Below, one piece after another: positions 46,604 through 55,577 of a stretch of DNA of 64,000 nucleotides. The notes under the pieces were generated by a model. It was not told the origin of the DNA. It saw only the letters and a list, made by a program, of their open reading frames with translations, and did no database searches. Both the position numbers and the translations under genes were made by a program. Source of the stretch: Pseudocolwellia sp049933045 (GTDB lineage: Bacteria > Pseudomonadota > Gammaproteobacteria > Enterobacterales > Alteromonadaceae); the NCBI RefSeq assembly GCF_049933045.1, contig NZ_CP187926.1:2666001-2730000 (forward strand), given 5' to 3'. Each line of letters begins with the position of its first letter. Position 1 is the first letter of the stretch.

Positions 46604-47632
46604 ATGACTAAGCTTGCAGTAATTTTTTCTTCTTTATGTTTAACATTTGCGTCTTTCGTAAATGCTAGCTCCTTTGTATTAAACGACTATAACCTAATAG
46701 CTATTGGCGATGTAAACTCTAGTAGCTTACATGTACATGGTAATGCTTTTATTGGCGGAGATCTTAATGCAGGTAATGCTGAGATCGGCAGTAGATTAAA
46801 CAATACTGTTGCGCTTGAGCTTGCAGGTGATTTAGACAGAAACCTTAAAATTCTTGGTAGTAATAATACTGCCGAAGTATCTGGCACTGTTACCACAGAC
46901 CAAAATGGTAGACCAAGTGTTAACGGTAATACTATTGAAAGTGCAGCATCTGTAACTCAAAATACAAACTTGTCAGCTAAGGCAGCGAGTATTGAAGCAG
47001 AAATTAACGCTGTATCTAACGATTATAAAAACTTAACGACTACTGGTGAAGTGCTAGTAAAAGGACAAAATCAAGGTGGTAATAATTCAATTACTATCGA
47101 CAGTCAAAATATAGATGCAAATGGTTTTGCTGTTTTTGAATTAGGTACTGTAACCGCATCGGGTAAAAACTCTTATTTAGTTGATAATCAAAATAAAGAT
47201 TTAGAAGTTATTTATAACTTGTCTGATGACAGCATAGACGATTTAAGTGCCATCATTATTAACGTTCCAGGTACTACAATTGATTTTAATAACAACAAAA
47301 TTTCAGCTAATTCATTTTTAAGTTCAGAAGAAGGTCGTTCTAAAGTTGTTTGGAACTTCTATGAAGCAACAACTATTACACTTAGTTCAAACTTCTACGG
47401 TAACATTTTAGCTCCATTAGCAGTGCTTACATCAAATAGTGATATTGATGGTTCTGTTGCGGTATATGGCCTTAGCCAACAACATAGCGGTCAAATACAT
47501 TTACCAAATGCTGACCTAACAGCTTCAACAGTTAGTGGCCCTGACCCTGTTACTGTGCCTGAGCCTTCTACATTAATTTTACTAGCTGGTGCATTGTTCT
47601 TTATTCTGCGTAAAAAAATACAACTTGCTTAG
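46604..47632 (+). CDS. Choice-of-anchor A family protein with PEP-CTERM sorting signal
   Basis: The 342-residue secreted protein starts with a signal peptide (about residues 1-21), has a choice-of-anchor A beta domain rich in Asn/Ser (SFVLNDYNLIAIGDVNSSS near the start), and ends with a textbook PEP-CTERM tripartite signal: VPEPSTL, a hydrophobic helix (ILLAGALFFIL) and a basic RKK tail. It should be processed by exosortase XrtA and sent to the cell surface or exopolysaccharide matrix. No exosortase gene is in this window. The downstream gene encodes PrsT of the same system. Confidence 0.9.
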   Translation: MTKLAVIFSSLCLTFASFVNASSFVLNDYNLIAIGDVNSSSLHVHGNAFIGGDLNAGNAEIGSRLNNTVALELAGDLDRNLKILGSNNTAEVSGTVTTDQNGRPSVNGNTIESAASVTQNTNLSAKAASIEAEINAVSNDYKNLTTTGEVLVKGQNQGGNNSITIDSQNIDANGFAVFELGTVTASGKNSYLVDNQNKDLEVIYNLSDDSIDDLSAIIINVPGTTIDFNNNKISANSFLSSEEGRSKVVWNFYEATTITLSSNFYGNILAPLAVLTSNSDIDGSVAVYGLSQQHSGQIHLPNADLTASTVSGPDPVTVPEPSTLILLAGALFFILRKKIQLA

Positions 47633-47658
47633 TTGTTAATAGTTAACTAATACTTATT

Positions 47659-47684
47659 ACGGAGCACTTGTTGCTCCGTTTTTA
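47659..47684 (+). terminator. Terminator between PEP-CTERM gene and prsT
   Basis: Hairpin ACGGAGCA-cttgt-TGCTCCGT followed by T5, 26 bases past the stop; prsT begins 30 bases later, so prsT needs read-through or its own promoter. Confidence 0.75.
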
Positions 47685-47713
47685 TTTGACTTTATTTCCC
47701 AAGGTTGTCTTTA

Positions 47714-50497
47714 ATGAAATTAGGCTTATTACACTCCGTATTATTTTTCTTATCGTTTACTGCTGTTGCCAATAATAACTCAACTTATGAAGATGCATTA
47801 AATAGTTATAATGCTTCAGATTACGATGCTTCAATGATCCATTTAAAGAATGCATTGAAAGCACAGCCCGAACACTTACCTTCAATCGTATTATTTGCAG
47901 AGAACTTATTAGCAAAAGGTGAAAGTGAACAAGCTGAAATTCTTTTAATTGACGCTAAACATCAAGGTGCTGACGAAACTCGTTTATTACCTTTATTTGC
48001 TAAAACCTATTTAATGCAAAGACGATACGATGAGGTTTTAGAATTAATAACGCCTTACAATGCCAACTCGCGCTACAAGAGTGAAATGTTAACCTTTAAT
48101 GGTTTAGCTTTATTGGGTAAAAAAGAATATGCCGAATCTTCAGAAGCTTTCGAACAAGCACTTAAAATATCTCCTGTTAATAGTAATGCCATGCTTGGCT
48201 ACGCTACACTTGAACTTGAGAGGAATAATATTAATGCTGCGAAAAGTTGGATAAATAAAGCTTTATCATTAGCGCCAGAAGGTAAACAAGTATTAATAAC
48301 AGCTGCAATTATTTACAAGAAAAATAATGATGTAACCCAAGCCTTTAACCTTATTCAGCGTTTGTTAGCACTTGAAGAGAATAACTATAATGGTTTATTA
48401 ATACGCTCAGTATTACTAACTGACCAAGGTAAATACCAAGAAGCGCTTGATGATATAAATAAGATAATAGAAGTTATCCCAAATGAGCCCGTAACCAACT
48501 ATATTAAGAGTCTTTCATCTTTATCGTTAGGTGACGAAAAAAGCTATACAGTAGCTAATGAACATCTAAAAAACATTATTAATGGTTTACCTGAAGAACT
48601 TATTGAACAACAACCTATTTACTTATTCATTGATGGTGTTGTTAACTTTAGACAAAACTTGATGGAAAAAGCGGATGATTCTTTAAGTAAATATAATAAA
48701 AAACAGCCTAAAGACATTACTGCTATAAAATTGCTAGCACGTACTAAATTAGCATTAGGCAGTTACGGAACGGCACAAAAACTACTAAGAAAAGTACATT
48801 TAGATAACCCAAACGATATTGAAATTTTGAGCCTACTTGCTCGCTCATATATATTATTAGGTAACAACGTAAGAGCTGAACATTACTTTACTGAAGCACT
48901 AAGATTTTCCCCTAATAATACTGACAGCACCTTAGACTTAGCAAAGTTATTAATACTGCAACAAAAGTTTTATCAAGCCAGTGAGTTAATTCGTAAACAA
49001 TGGTTAGAAATACAACCATCACCTCAGCAAGAAATTGAATTATTGTTTATTTTGACCAAGTCATATAAAGAATTACGACAATATAAAGCAGGTCTAATTC
49101 AAGCTAAAAAGCTAATTGAACTCGCACCAGAAAATAGCTCTGCTCATGAAATCCTAGGCACTTTTTATGGCGTTACAGGTGATCTTGTTAATGCGAAAAA
49201 AAGCTACCAACAAGCAATATCATTAAACCAAAATAACTTCACCGCAGTCACTTTATTAGCGCGAATTTATTTCAATAATAACGAACAAGAACAAGCAATT
49301 GATTTAATTAAAGAGCAGTTAGAGCTTGGCGATAACAGTGCATTATTCATTGAATTAGCAGAAATGTATCAAGTGCAAAAAATGAATGAACAAGCTATGC
49401 AGTTATATGAAAAAGCCTTAATACATAACCCAAGCAGTGTATTAGCGCTAACGCGATTAACTCAAATACACCTTGCTAACAACAATTCAAAAAAAGCCAT
49501 TGCATTAGTACAAGCTTATCTTGAAAAATATAACGAAAATAGCGATATCCACCATTTAGCGGCACAGCTTTATATTAAAACGGGTCAGCAAAAAGAAGCC
49601 TTGTATGAAATGTCTCAAGCCGTTACATATGCAGATCAAAAAGGTGAACGTTTATATTTATTAGCACAGCTACAATTAAGCTACGGCGACAGAAATGCAG
49701 CAGTTATTAACTTACAACGAGCAATTTCTTGGCAGAATTCTTATGTGCCAGCTTATGTTCTATTGATCACTATTTATAATGAAAATAAAGACCAAGCGTT
49801 ATCAGAATCTTATATAGATAAACTAGCCAATATCAGTGACGATAATTCATTAATTAATCGTTTGCGAGGTGATATGTACTGGGTGCTAAATGATCTAGAC
49901 TCAGCAACTAAAAGTTTTAAATCATCACACAAACAACAAGCCAATAAACAGGCATTAATTGGCCTATATCGTATTTATCGCCGCCAGCAAAACTTCGATA
50001 ATATATCAACACTCCTTGATGAATGGTTAGTGAATAATCCTGATGATCAAATGGCAGTGGTTTTATTAGGCGAAAATTACCGAGACAAAGGTGAAAAAGC
50101 TAAAGCGGCAAAGTATTATCAACAACTCGTTACTCAATACCCAACAAACGCAATATTACTTAATAATGCCGCGTTAACATCGTTAGCTATTGGAGAATTA
50201 GATAAAGCTAATGGTTACGCTGAAACAGCTTACGAAATAGCTAAAACTAATGTTCATATTATTGATACAAAAGCTTGGTTAGCTTTTCATAATGAACAAT
50301 ATAAGCAAGCCCTCGATCTATTAAGACAAGCTAATACCTTGGATTACGAAGATGCTGAAATCAAATACCATTTAGCACTCACACTTGATAAATTAGGTAA
50401 ACGCGCAGAAGCCAAAATTTATTTAGAAAACACAGTAAATAGCAAACAACCTTTCCGTGATAAAGAGCTAGCAAGAACATTATTAGCTACATGGTAA
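47714..50497 (+). CDS. prsT: XrtA/PEP-CTERM system TPR-repeat protein PrsT
   Basis: The product, about 927 residues, has an N-terminal signal peptide and more than 20 tetratricopeptide-like repeats from residue 25 to the end, matching the PEP-CTERM TPR protein family (TIGR02917, PrsT), which occurs only with exosortase systems and exopolysaccharide loci. Unlike the usual lipoprotein form, I see no lipobox Cys after the signal (ends near AVANNNS). The start ATG 47714 follows AAGG; a TTG three codons upstream is less likely. It probably acts in the periplasm in export or sorting of PEP-CTERM proteins. Confidence 0.88.
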   Translation: MKLGLLHSVLFFLSFTAVANNNSTYEDALNSYNASDYDASMIHLKNALKAQPEHLPSIVLFAENLLAKGESEQAEILLIDAKHQGADETRLLPLFAKTYLMQRRYDEVLELITPYNANSRYKSEMLTFNGLALLGKKEYAESSEAFEQALKISPVNSNAMLGYATLELERNNINAAKSWINKALSLAPEGKQVLITAAIIYKKNNDVTQAFNLIQRLLALEENNYNGLLIRSVLLTDQGKYQEALDDINKIIEVIPNEPVTNYIKSLSSLSLGDEKSYTVANEHLKNIINGLPEELIEQQPIYLFIDGVVNFRQNLMEKADDSLSKYNKKQPKDITAIKLLARTKLALGSYGTAQKLLRKVHLDNPNDIEILSLLARSYILLGNNVRAEHYFTEALRFSPNNTDSTLDLAKLLILQQKFYQASELIRKQWLEIQPSPQQEIELLFILTKSYKELRQYKAGLIQAKKLIELAPENSSAHEILGTFYGVTGDLVNAKKSYQQAISLNQNNFTAVTLLARIYFNNNEQEQAIDLIKEQLELGDNSALFIELAEMYQVQKMNEQAMQLYEKALIHNPSSVLALTRLTQIHLANNNSKKAIALVQAYLEKYNENSDIHHLAAQLYIKTGQQKEALYEMSQAVTYADQKGERLYLLAQLQLSYGDRNAAVINLQRAISWQNSYVPAYVLLITIYNENKDQALSESYIDKLANISDDNSLINRLRGDMYWVLNDLDSATKSFKSSHKQQANKQALIGLYRIYRRQQNFDNISTLLDEWLVNNPDDQMAVVLLGENYRDKGEKAKAAKYYQQLVTQYPTNAILLNNAALTSLAIGELDKANGYAETAYEIAKTNVHIIDTKAWLAFHNEQYKQALDLLRQANTLDYEDAEIKYHLALTLDKLGKRAEAKIYLENTVNSKQPFRDKELARTLLATW

Positions 50498-50533
50498 AAC
50501 TGAGTACTAAAAATAAAACAAACATCAATTAAT

Positions 50534-50563
50534 AAAACGTCTGGCGAAAGTCAGACCGTTTTA
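50534..50563 (+). terminator. Terminator of prsT
   Basis: Hairpin AAAACGTCTG-gcgaaagt-CAGACCGTTTT with one bulge, followed by a short A-rich tract; 36 bases past the stop. Confidence 0.55.
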
Positions 50564-50596
50564 AAAGTGTCCCCTCTCATTAAATAAGGAAGAATA

Positions 50597-51154
50597 ATGA
50601 AAGTAGAACTAAAAAACGCCACCTTAGATAATGTAGAAGAGATTTTAAAACTGCATTACAAATACCAAATAGATTCTATAAACGAAGAAGATAAGGCTGA
50701 TGGCTTTATCACAACTGCGTTTACAGAGTCTCATTTAACCCGTCTAATTGAAGATGAAAATGGTCTTTTTATTGCCTGCGTAGGTAACAAGATTGTCGCT
50801 TATGCGATGGCTGCCTCTTGGCAGTTTTGGTCACAATGGCCATTATTTGAATTCATGATAAAAAACTTAGACGACTCTACCTATTTAGACCAAAACATAA
50901 CGGCCGAAAACTCTTATCAATACGGCCCAGTTTGTGTAGATAAATCTGTTCGTGGTTCAGGTATTTTCGAACAAATATTTAACTTTTCTCTAAGTGAAAT
51001 GAATAAACGCTACCCGATAATGGTTACGTTTATTAACAAGGTGAATCCAAGATCTTTTGAAGCCCATACACGTAAAACTGATCTACAAGTGATAAAGCAT
51101 TTTGAATGGAATAATAACCACTATTACAAACTAGCTTGTAATACAAAACCATAA
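50597..51154 (+). CDS. GNAT-family N-acetyltransferase
   Basis: The 185-residue protein has the GNAT fold: an N-terminal helix (EILKLHYKYQI), the central beta strands (LFIACVGNKIVAYAMAAS) and an acetyl-CoA loop (VCVDKSVRGSGIFEQIF) with a weak Q/RxxGxG/A motif. The substrate is unknown. It is followed after 21 bases by a damaged ClbS-like gene. Confidence 0.8.
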   Translation: MKVELKNATLDNVEEILKLHYKYQIDSINEEDKADGFITTAFTESHLTRLIEDENGLFIACVGNKIVAYAMAASWQFWSQWPLFEFMIKNLDDSTYLDQNITAENSYQYGPVCVDKSVRGSGIFEQIFNFSLSEMNKRYPIMVTFINKVNPRSFEAHTRKTDLQVIKHFEWNNNHYYKLACNTKP

Positions 51155-51175
51155 GTTATTTTCTTGGAGCTTTAA

Positions 51176-51723
51176 GTGACTTCTTCACCTAAAAAACCAG
51201 CATCTAAAAGCTCTATCCCAACAAACAAGACAGAGCTGAAGCATCTATCTCTATAGCTTTTAATAAAATTTTAGCTGACTACTCAACAATACCAAATAAT
51301 GTATCTCGTCAACTTGGTGTTGTGGGTAATGTTAAAGGCACTAAGATTAGTGTTTGCGATACCCTAGCCTACCTTATTGGTTGGCAGAAATTAGTATTGA
51401 AGTGGGTTAAACTTAGTAATCAAAGCCAAATTGTTGATTTTCCAGAAACAGGCTACAAATGGAATGAATTAGGTAAACTCGCTCAACACTTTCAGTTTCA
51501 ATATGCTCAATGGAGTTATGACGATTTACTTGAAGAGTTCACTGTTGTGAGCAAAGAAGTACTTAAGCTTATAGCATCATTAAGCGATCACCAGATATAC
51601 GGTAAGCCATGGTACAAAAAATATACTTTAGGTAAAATGATACAGTTTAATACCGCCTCTCCTATGGTTAATATACGAAGCAAAATTCAAAAAGCAAAAC
51701 CAAATCAATTAATTTTATTCTGA
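51176..51723 (+). pseudogene. ClbS/DfsB-family (DUF1706) gene with a frameshift
   Basis: The clear part (from MGNVKGTKISVCDTLAYLIGW) is 133 residues and matches the ClbS/DfsB four-helix bundle family, here missing its first helix. That helix is present upstream in two frames: VTSSPKKP...NKTEL from GTG 51176 (after GGAG, spacing 7) and EASISIAFNKILADYSTIP in the main frame. They would join if one base were added near 51231-51240. The gene is therefore either a pseudogene or carries a sequencing deletion. ClbS protects against the genotoxin colibactin, but most homologues have unknown roles. Confidence 0.75.
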
Positions 51724-51742
51724 TTAGATGAATCAAAAATTA

Positions 51743-51775
51743 AAAAAACCAGAGCCTTAAAGACTCTGGTTTTTC
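51743..51775. terminator. Bidirectional terminator
   Basis: Hairpin AAACCAGAG-ccttaaaga-CTCTGGTTT with A- and T-runs, between the ClbS-like gene and the convergent lyase gene. Confidence 0.8.
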
Positions 51776-51803
51776 GTTTAATCTGGTTTATTCTATTTGA
51801 AGA

Positions 51804-52733
51804 CTACTTAATCTCAAAACCTTTAGGCAAACCTGCTAATGGGGTAAAACCGTATAACTCTACATCAGGCATAAGTTCAGAAAAAACACGGCGTGCATCA
51901 CACAAAGCTTCAAAATTAATACCTGTGCTCAAGCCCATAGATTCAAGTAAAAAAACTAAATCTTCAGTCACTATATTACCACTCGCACCAGGTGCAGCAG
52001 GACAACCACCAATACCGCCCATAGACGAATCTATCGTTTCAACACCCATATCAATAGCAGCAAGTACGTTAGCTAAACCTTGACCGCGTGTATTATGTAA
52101 ATGCACACCTGTGAGTTTATCTCTGCCAACCGCTTCCCATACTTTTCTTAGTAAACGTTTTAACTGAGCTGGGTTTCCGCTACCTGTAGTATCAGACAAG
52201 CCAACTTCATCACAACCTGCAGCTATTGATGCTTCAGCTAAACGTACCACTAAATCTTCTGAAACCGCGCCTTCCAAACTACAGCCAAAAGCAGTAGAAA
52301 GTCCTACTTCAAAATGCGGACGGTCAGCTTTAGGAATTGTTTTCACTAACTCAGCAATACGGGTAATTTCACTTATCATTTGTTCGTGTGAACGTTTTAC
52401 ATTGCGTAAGCTGTGAGTTTCGCTTACCGACAAGGGAATACTTATTTTATGCGCGCCAGCGGCAATCGCATTTTCAGCACCTCTATAATTAGGCACTAAT
52501 ACCGCCACTTGAACACCAGGAATACTTCGAGCATGAGCAACAATTTCGGCGGTATCTGCTAATTGAGGTAATACTTTCGCTGGAACAAAAGATCCCACTT
52601 CAATTTCTTGAATGCCTGATTTTGCTAAAGCGTTTATCCATAGCTTCTTAGCTTCAGTCGGCATAATCGCGCTTAAGCTTTGTAAGCCGTCTCTTGGGCC
52701 TACTTCACTTATTAATATATCAGTCTTTTTCAT
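51804..52733 (-). CDS. Hydroxymethylglutaryl-CoA lyase family protein
   Basis: The product, about 309 residues, is a DRE-TIM aldolase-fold lyase with GPRDGLQS at the start, metal-binding HLHNTRGQGLANVLA, and the active-site Cys signature GGIGGCPAAPGASGN of HMG-CoA lyase. It cleaves a 3-hydroxy-3-methyl acyl-CoA to acetyl-CoA plus a keto acid; HMG-CoA is the usual substrate, citramalyl-CoA is another. The start ATG 52733 follows GGGAGAAGG. It is divergent from a CoA-transferase gene, not from leucine-degradation genes. Confidence 0.88.
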   Translation of the reverse strand: MKKTDILISEVGPRDGLQSLSAIMPTEAKKLWINALAKSGIQEIEVGSFVPAKVLPQLADTAEIVAHARSIPGVQVAVLVPNYRGAENAIAAGAHKISIPLSVSETHSLRNVKRSHEQMISEITRIAELVKTIPKADRPHFEVGLSTAFGCSLEGAVSEDLVVRLAEASIAAGCDEVGLSDTTGSGNPAQLKRLLRKVWEAVGRDKLTGVHLHNTRGQGLANVLAAIDMGVETIDSSMGGIGGCPAAPGASGNIVTEDLVFLLESMGLSTGINFEALCDARRVFSELMPDVELYGFTPLAGLPKGFEIK

Positions 52734-52889
52734 ACCTTCTCCCAAGATAAAATAAATAAAATATTGAAAGTTTTTTTGTTAATACGTAAACTTTATACTA
52801 GAATGATATAATATTATGACATTAACTCATTAATAACCAGTTAAATTTAGTCAGCAATAAATAAAAAATATAACCCAAGGGGAATATAA

Positions 52890-54071
52890 ATGAGCAGCAA
52901 CCAACCTTTAAAAGGTATAAAAGTAGTTGAATTTAGCCACATGGTTATGGGACCAGCTACAGGACTAATTTTGGCTGACTTAGGCGCAGAAGTAATAAAG
53001 ATCGAACCCCTTAAAGGTGATAACACCCGAAGATTAAAAGGCTCTGGTACAGGTTATTTCTCTATGTATAACCGTAACAAACAAAGCATTTGTTTAGATA
53101 TTAAGTCTGAAGAAGGCGCTAAAATTGCCAAAGACCTAGTAAATGAAGCAGACGTAGTCATCGAAAACTTTAGACCTGGCGGTTTAAAATCAACAGGTCT
53201 AGATTATGAAACTATAGCAGCTACAAACCCAAGCGTGATTTACTGCTCTCTAAAAGGCTTTTTAAGTGGTCCTTACGAACACAGGACAGCCTTAGACGAA
53301 GTGGCTCAAATGATGGGTGGCCTAGCTTACATGACAGGACTACCTGACAAACCTATGCGCGCTGGCTCATCAGTTATAGACATTACAGGTGCTATGTTTG
53401 GCGTTATCGGTATTTTAGCGGCAATGGAAGAACGTCATACAACAGGTAAAGGCAAATTAGTACAAAGCGCTTTATTTGAAACCACTGCCTTTATGGTAGG
53501 ACAACATATTGCGCAAGGTGCTATTACCGGTGTAGAACCACCTCCAATGTCAGTTCGCCAATCAGCTTGGGGAGTTTACGACTCATTCACCACATCAAGT
53601 AACGAACGTGTATTTGTTGCCGTAGTAAGTGATACACAATGGCGTAAGTTTTGTGAAACATTTGAATTATCGGACTTTGCCAGCGATACAACATTAGACA
53701 CCAACACAGGCCGTTTTGATAACAGAGACAAAGTTATCCCTTGCCTTACAGCAATGTTCGCGCAAATGTCTACCGAGCAGTTAACACAAACACTCGATAC
53801 AATCGGCTTACCTTATGCCCCTGTTAATAAACCAAACGATCTAATAAACGATCCGCACCTTAATAATGGCGGTTTATTAAATATAACCCTAGAAGATGGT
53901 ATGCAAGTTAAACTCCCTGCCCTACCAATTGAGATGAACCGAGAGAAGTTTGGTTTACGTTGCGATCCACCACGCGAAGGCGGCGACGCAAAAACTATTC
54001 TTGCAGGTATGGGTTATTCTCAAGAAGAAATAGATAAGCTTATCGCGGCTAATATTTTAAGAGTTAGCTAG
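52890..54071 (+). CDS. Family III CoA-transferase (CaiB/BaiF)
   Basis: The 393-residue protein has the family III layout, starting LKGIKVVEFSHMVMGPATG with ADLGAEVIKIE, and the likely catalytic Asp in ALDEVAQMMGGLAYMTG. These enzymes move CoA between carboxylic acids without an acyl-phosphate. The divergent HMG-CoA-lyase-like gene suggests the two act on one substrate: transfer CoA to a hydroxy-acid, then cleave it. A clear GGGG ribosome binding site precedes the ATG. Confidence 0.9.
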   Translation: MSSNQPLKGIKVVEFSHMVMGPATGLILADLGAEVIKIEPLKGDNTRRLKGSGTGYFSMYNRNKQSICLDIKSEEGAKIAKDLVNEADVVIENFRPGGLKSTGLDYETIAATNPSVIYCSLKGFLSGPYEHRTALDEVAQMMGGLAYMTGLPDKPMRAGSSVIDITGAMFGVIGILAAMEERHTTGKGKLVQSALFETTAFMVGQHIAQGAITGVEPPPMSVRQSAWGVYDSFTTSSNERVFVAVVSDTQWRKFCETFELSDFASDTTLDTNTGRFDNRDKVIPCLTAMFAQMSTEQLTQTLDTIGLPYAPVNKPNDLINDPHLNNGGLLNITLEDGMQVKLPALPIEMNREKFGLRCDPPREGGDAKTILAGMGYSQEEIDKLIAANILRVS

Positions 54072-54104
54072 CTAAAAAATTAAGTTTATCAGGCTAAAAA
54101 AAAC

Positions 54105-54142
54105 AAAGCTCAATAGATGTTATATCTATTGAGCTTTTTTGT
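54105..54142 (+). terminator. Terminator of the CoA-transferase gene
   Basis: Hairpin AAGCTCAATAGAT-gttat-ATCTATTGAGCTT with a T6 run. A nearly identical hairpin is found after mesD at 56740-56778. Confidence 0.85.
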
Positions 54143-54508
54143 TTTAGTAAAATATAGAAAAATTAAAGAACCTGAATTAAGGATAAGAAGTTACGCCAAA
54201 ATATGTAATTTAAGGATCTTAAGCTAACGTTCGCAGCCTCCTCAAACATGCATAAAACCTAATGCATGAAAATATCTCATGATTCAATGAAATTAAATCA
54301 ATTTTATTCATAATACAAAGCACGTATAAAACACACAGTAAGCTTAACTCTTGGCAATATTACAGTTAACTCTTAGTTTGATTGGTAAATGAAAATCAAA
54401 AAATCATGTAAAAACGATTAATAAGAAATATTAGAAAATAACACTGTAACTCCGAGAAAGAGCCATAAATAAAATTAGATTTTATCTCAATAAATTGGAT
54501 ATCAGATC
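54143..54508. other. Region upstream of mesX
   Basis: About 365 bases with a CATGCAT/ATGCATG inverted repeat near 54247-54268. It should hold the mesXD promoter. I see no clear MetJ box, SAM riboswitch or cobalamin riboswitch. Confidence 0.35.
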
Positions 54509-55486
54509 ATGAAGAACAAAGACTTTACCTTTTCTATTAAAAGCATTTGTCTCGATGAGAATTATCAACCATCAGACAATACACGTATCACAACCAACTT
54601 TGCTAATTTGGCTAGAGGAAGTTATCGCCAAGCAAACTTACGTAACGCTTTAAAGATGATTAATAATAGTTTTAATGCTTTAGCCCATTGGGATAATCTC
54701 AAAAGCGATCGATATTCTGTTGAGCTTGAAATCATTTCCGTTAATGTTGATATTGAAGACAGTGGTAAAAGCTTTCCTTCTATCGAAGTACTGAAAACAA
54801 ATATTGTTGACCATCACACGAACAAACGCACTGAAGGCATTGTAGGAAATAACTTTTCTTCTTATGTTCGAGATTATGATTTTAGCGTATTACTGCAAGA
54901 ACATAATCAGGGGAAGTCTACATTTAGTATTCCAGATGATTTTGGCGAACTGCATGGAAAACTCTTTCAGAGCTTCGTTAATTCAAACGTTTACAAACAA
55001 AACTTCAATAAAACACCCGTGATATGCCTGAGTGTTTCAGACAACAAAACCTATCAGAGAACTGAAAATCAACATCCTGTGTTGGGTTTTGAATATCAGC
55101 CAAATGGATCCTCTTTAACTGAGCAATACTTCAAGAAAATGGGCTTACAGGTTCGTTATTTTATGCCTGCAAATAGTGTTGCCCCTTTAGCTTTTTATTT
55201 TTTGGGTGATTTACTTAATGATTACACAAGCCTTGAGCTAATTAGCACCATAAGCACAATGGGCACTTTTCAAAAAATCTATCGACCTGAGATTTATAAT
55301 GCCAATGCAGCAGCAGGAAAATCTTATAAGCCAAATTTGAAGAACCAAGATCATTCATTAACTCAAATCGTTTATGACCGAGAAGAACGTAGCAAGTTAG
55401 GTAATGAGCAAGGGAAGTTTGCACAAGAGCACTTCATCAAACCATACCAAAAGGTATTAGCACAAAGATCAGCTAATTACGTTTAA
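54509..55486 (+). CDS. mesX: MesX, DUF1852 partner of methionine synthase MesD
   Basis: The 325-residue protein matches the DUF1852 family (MKNKDFTFSIKSICLDENY, then TTNFANLARGSYRQANLRNAL). Published fitness work in other bacteria showed that this protein (MesX, a putative oxygenase) is needed for the folate-independent methionine synthase MesD. The next gene encodes MesD, which confirms the assignment by context. It has no signal peptide and no recognised cofactor motif. Confidence 0.85.
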   Translation: MKNKDFTFSIKSICLDENYQPSDNTRITTNFANLARGSYRQANLRNALKMINNSFNALAHWDNLKSDRYSVELEIISVNVDIEDSGKSFPSIEVLKTNIVDHHTNKRTEGIVGNNFSSYVRDYDFSVLLQEHNQGKSTFSIPDDFGELHGKLFQSFVNSNVYKQNFNKTPVICLSVSDNKTYQRTENQHPVLGFEYQPNGSSLTEQYFKKMGLQVRYFMPANSVAPLAFYFLGDLLNDYTSLELISTISTMGTFQKIYRPEIYNANAAAGKSYKPNLKNQDHSLTQIVYDREERSKLGNEQGKFAQEHFIKPYQKVLAQRSANYV

Positions 55487-55577
55487 TCATATTTATTTAT
55501 AGCTGATTTAATACTTAACCTTTAATAACGACTAATAACGACGTTAAACAATAACTCTATAATATGGCATCATTTTT

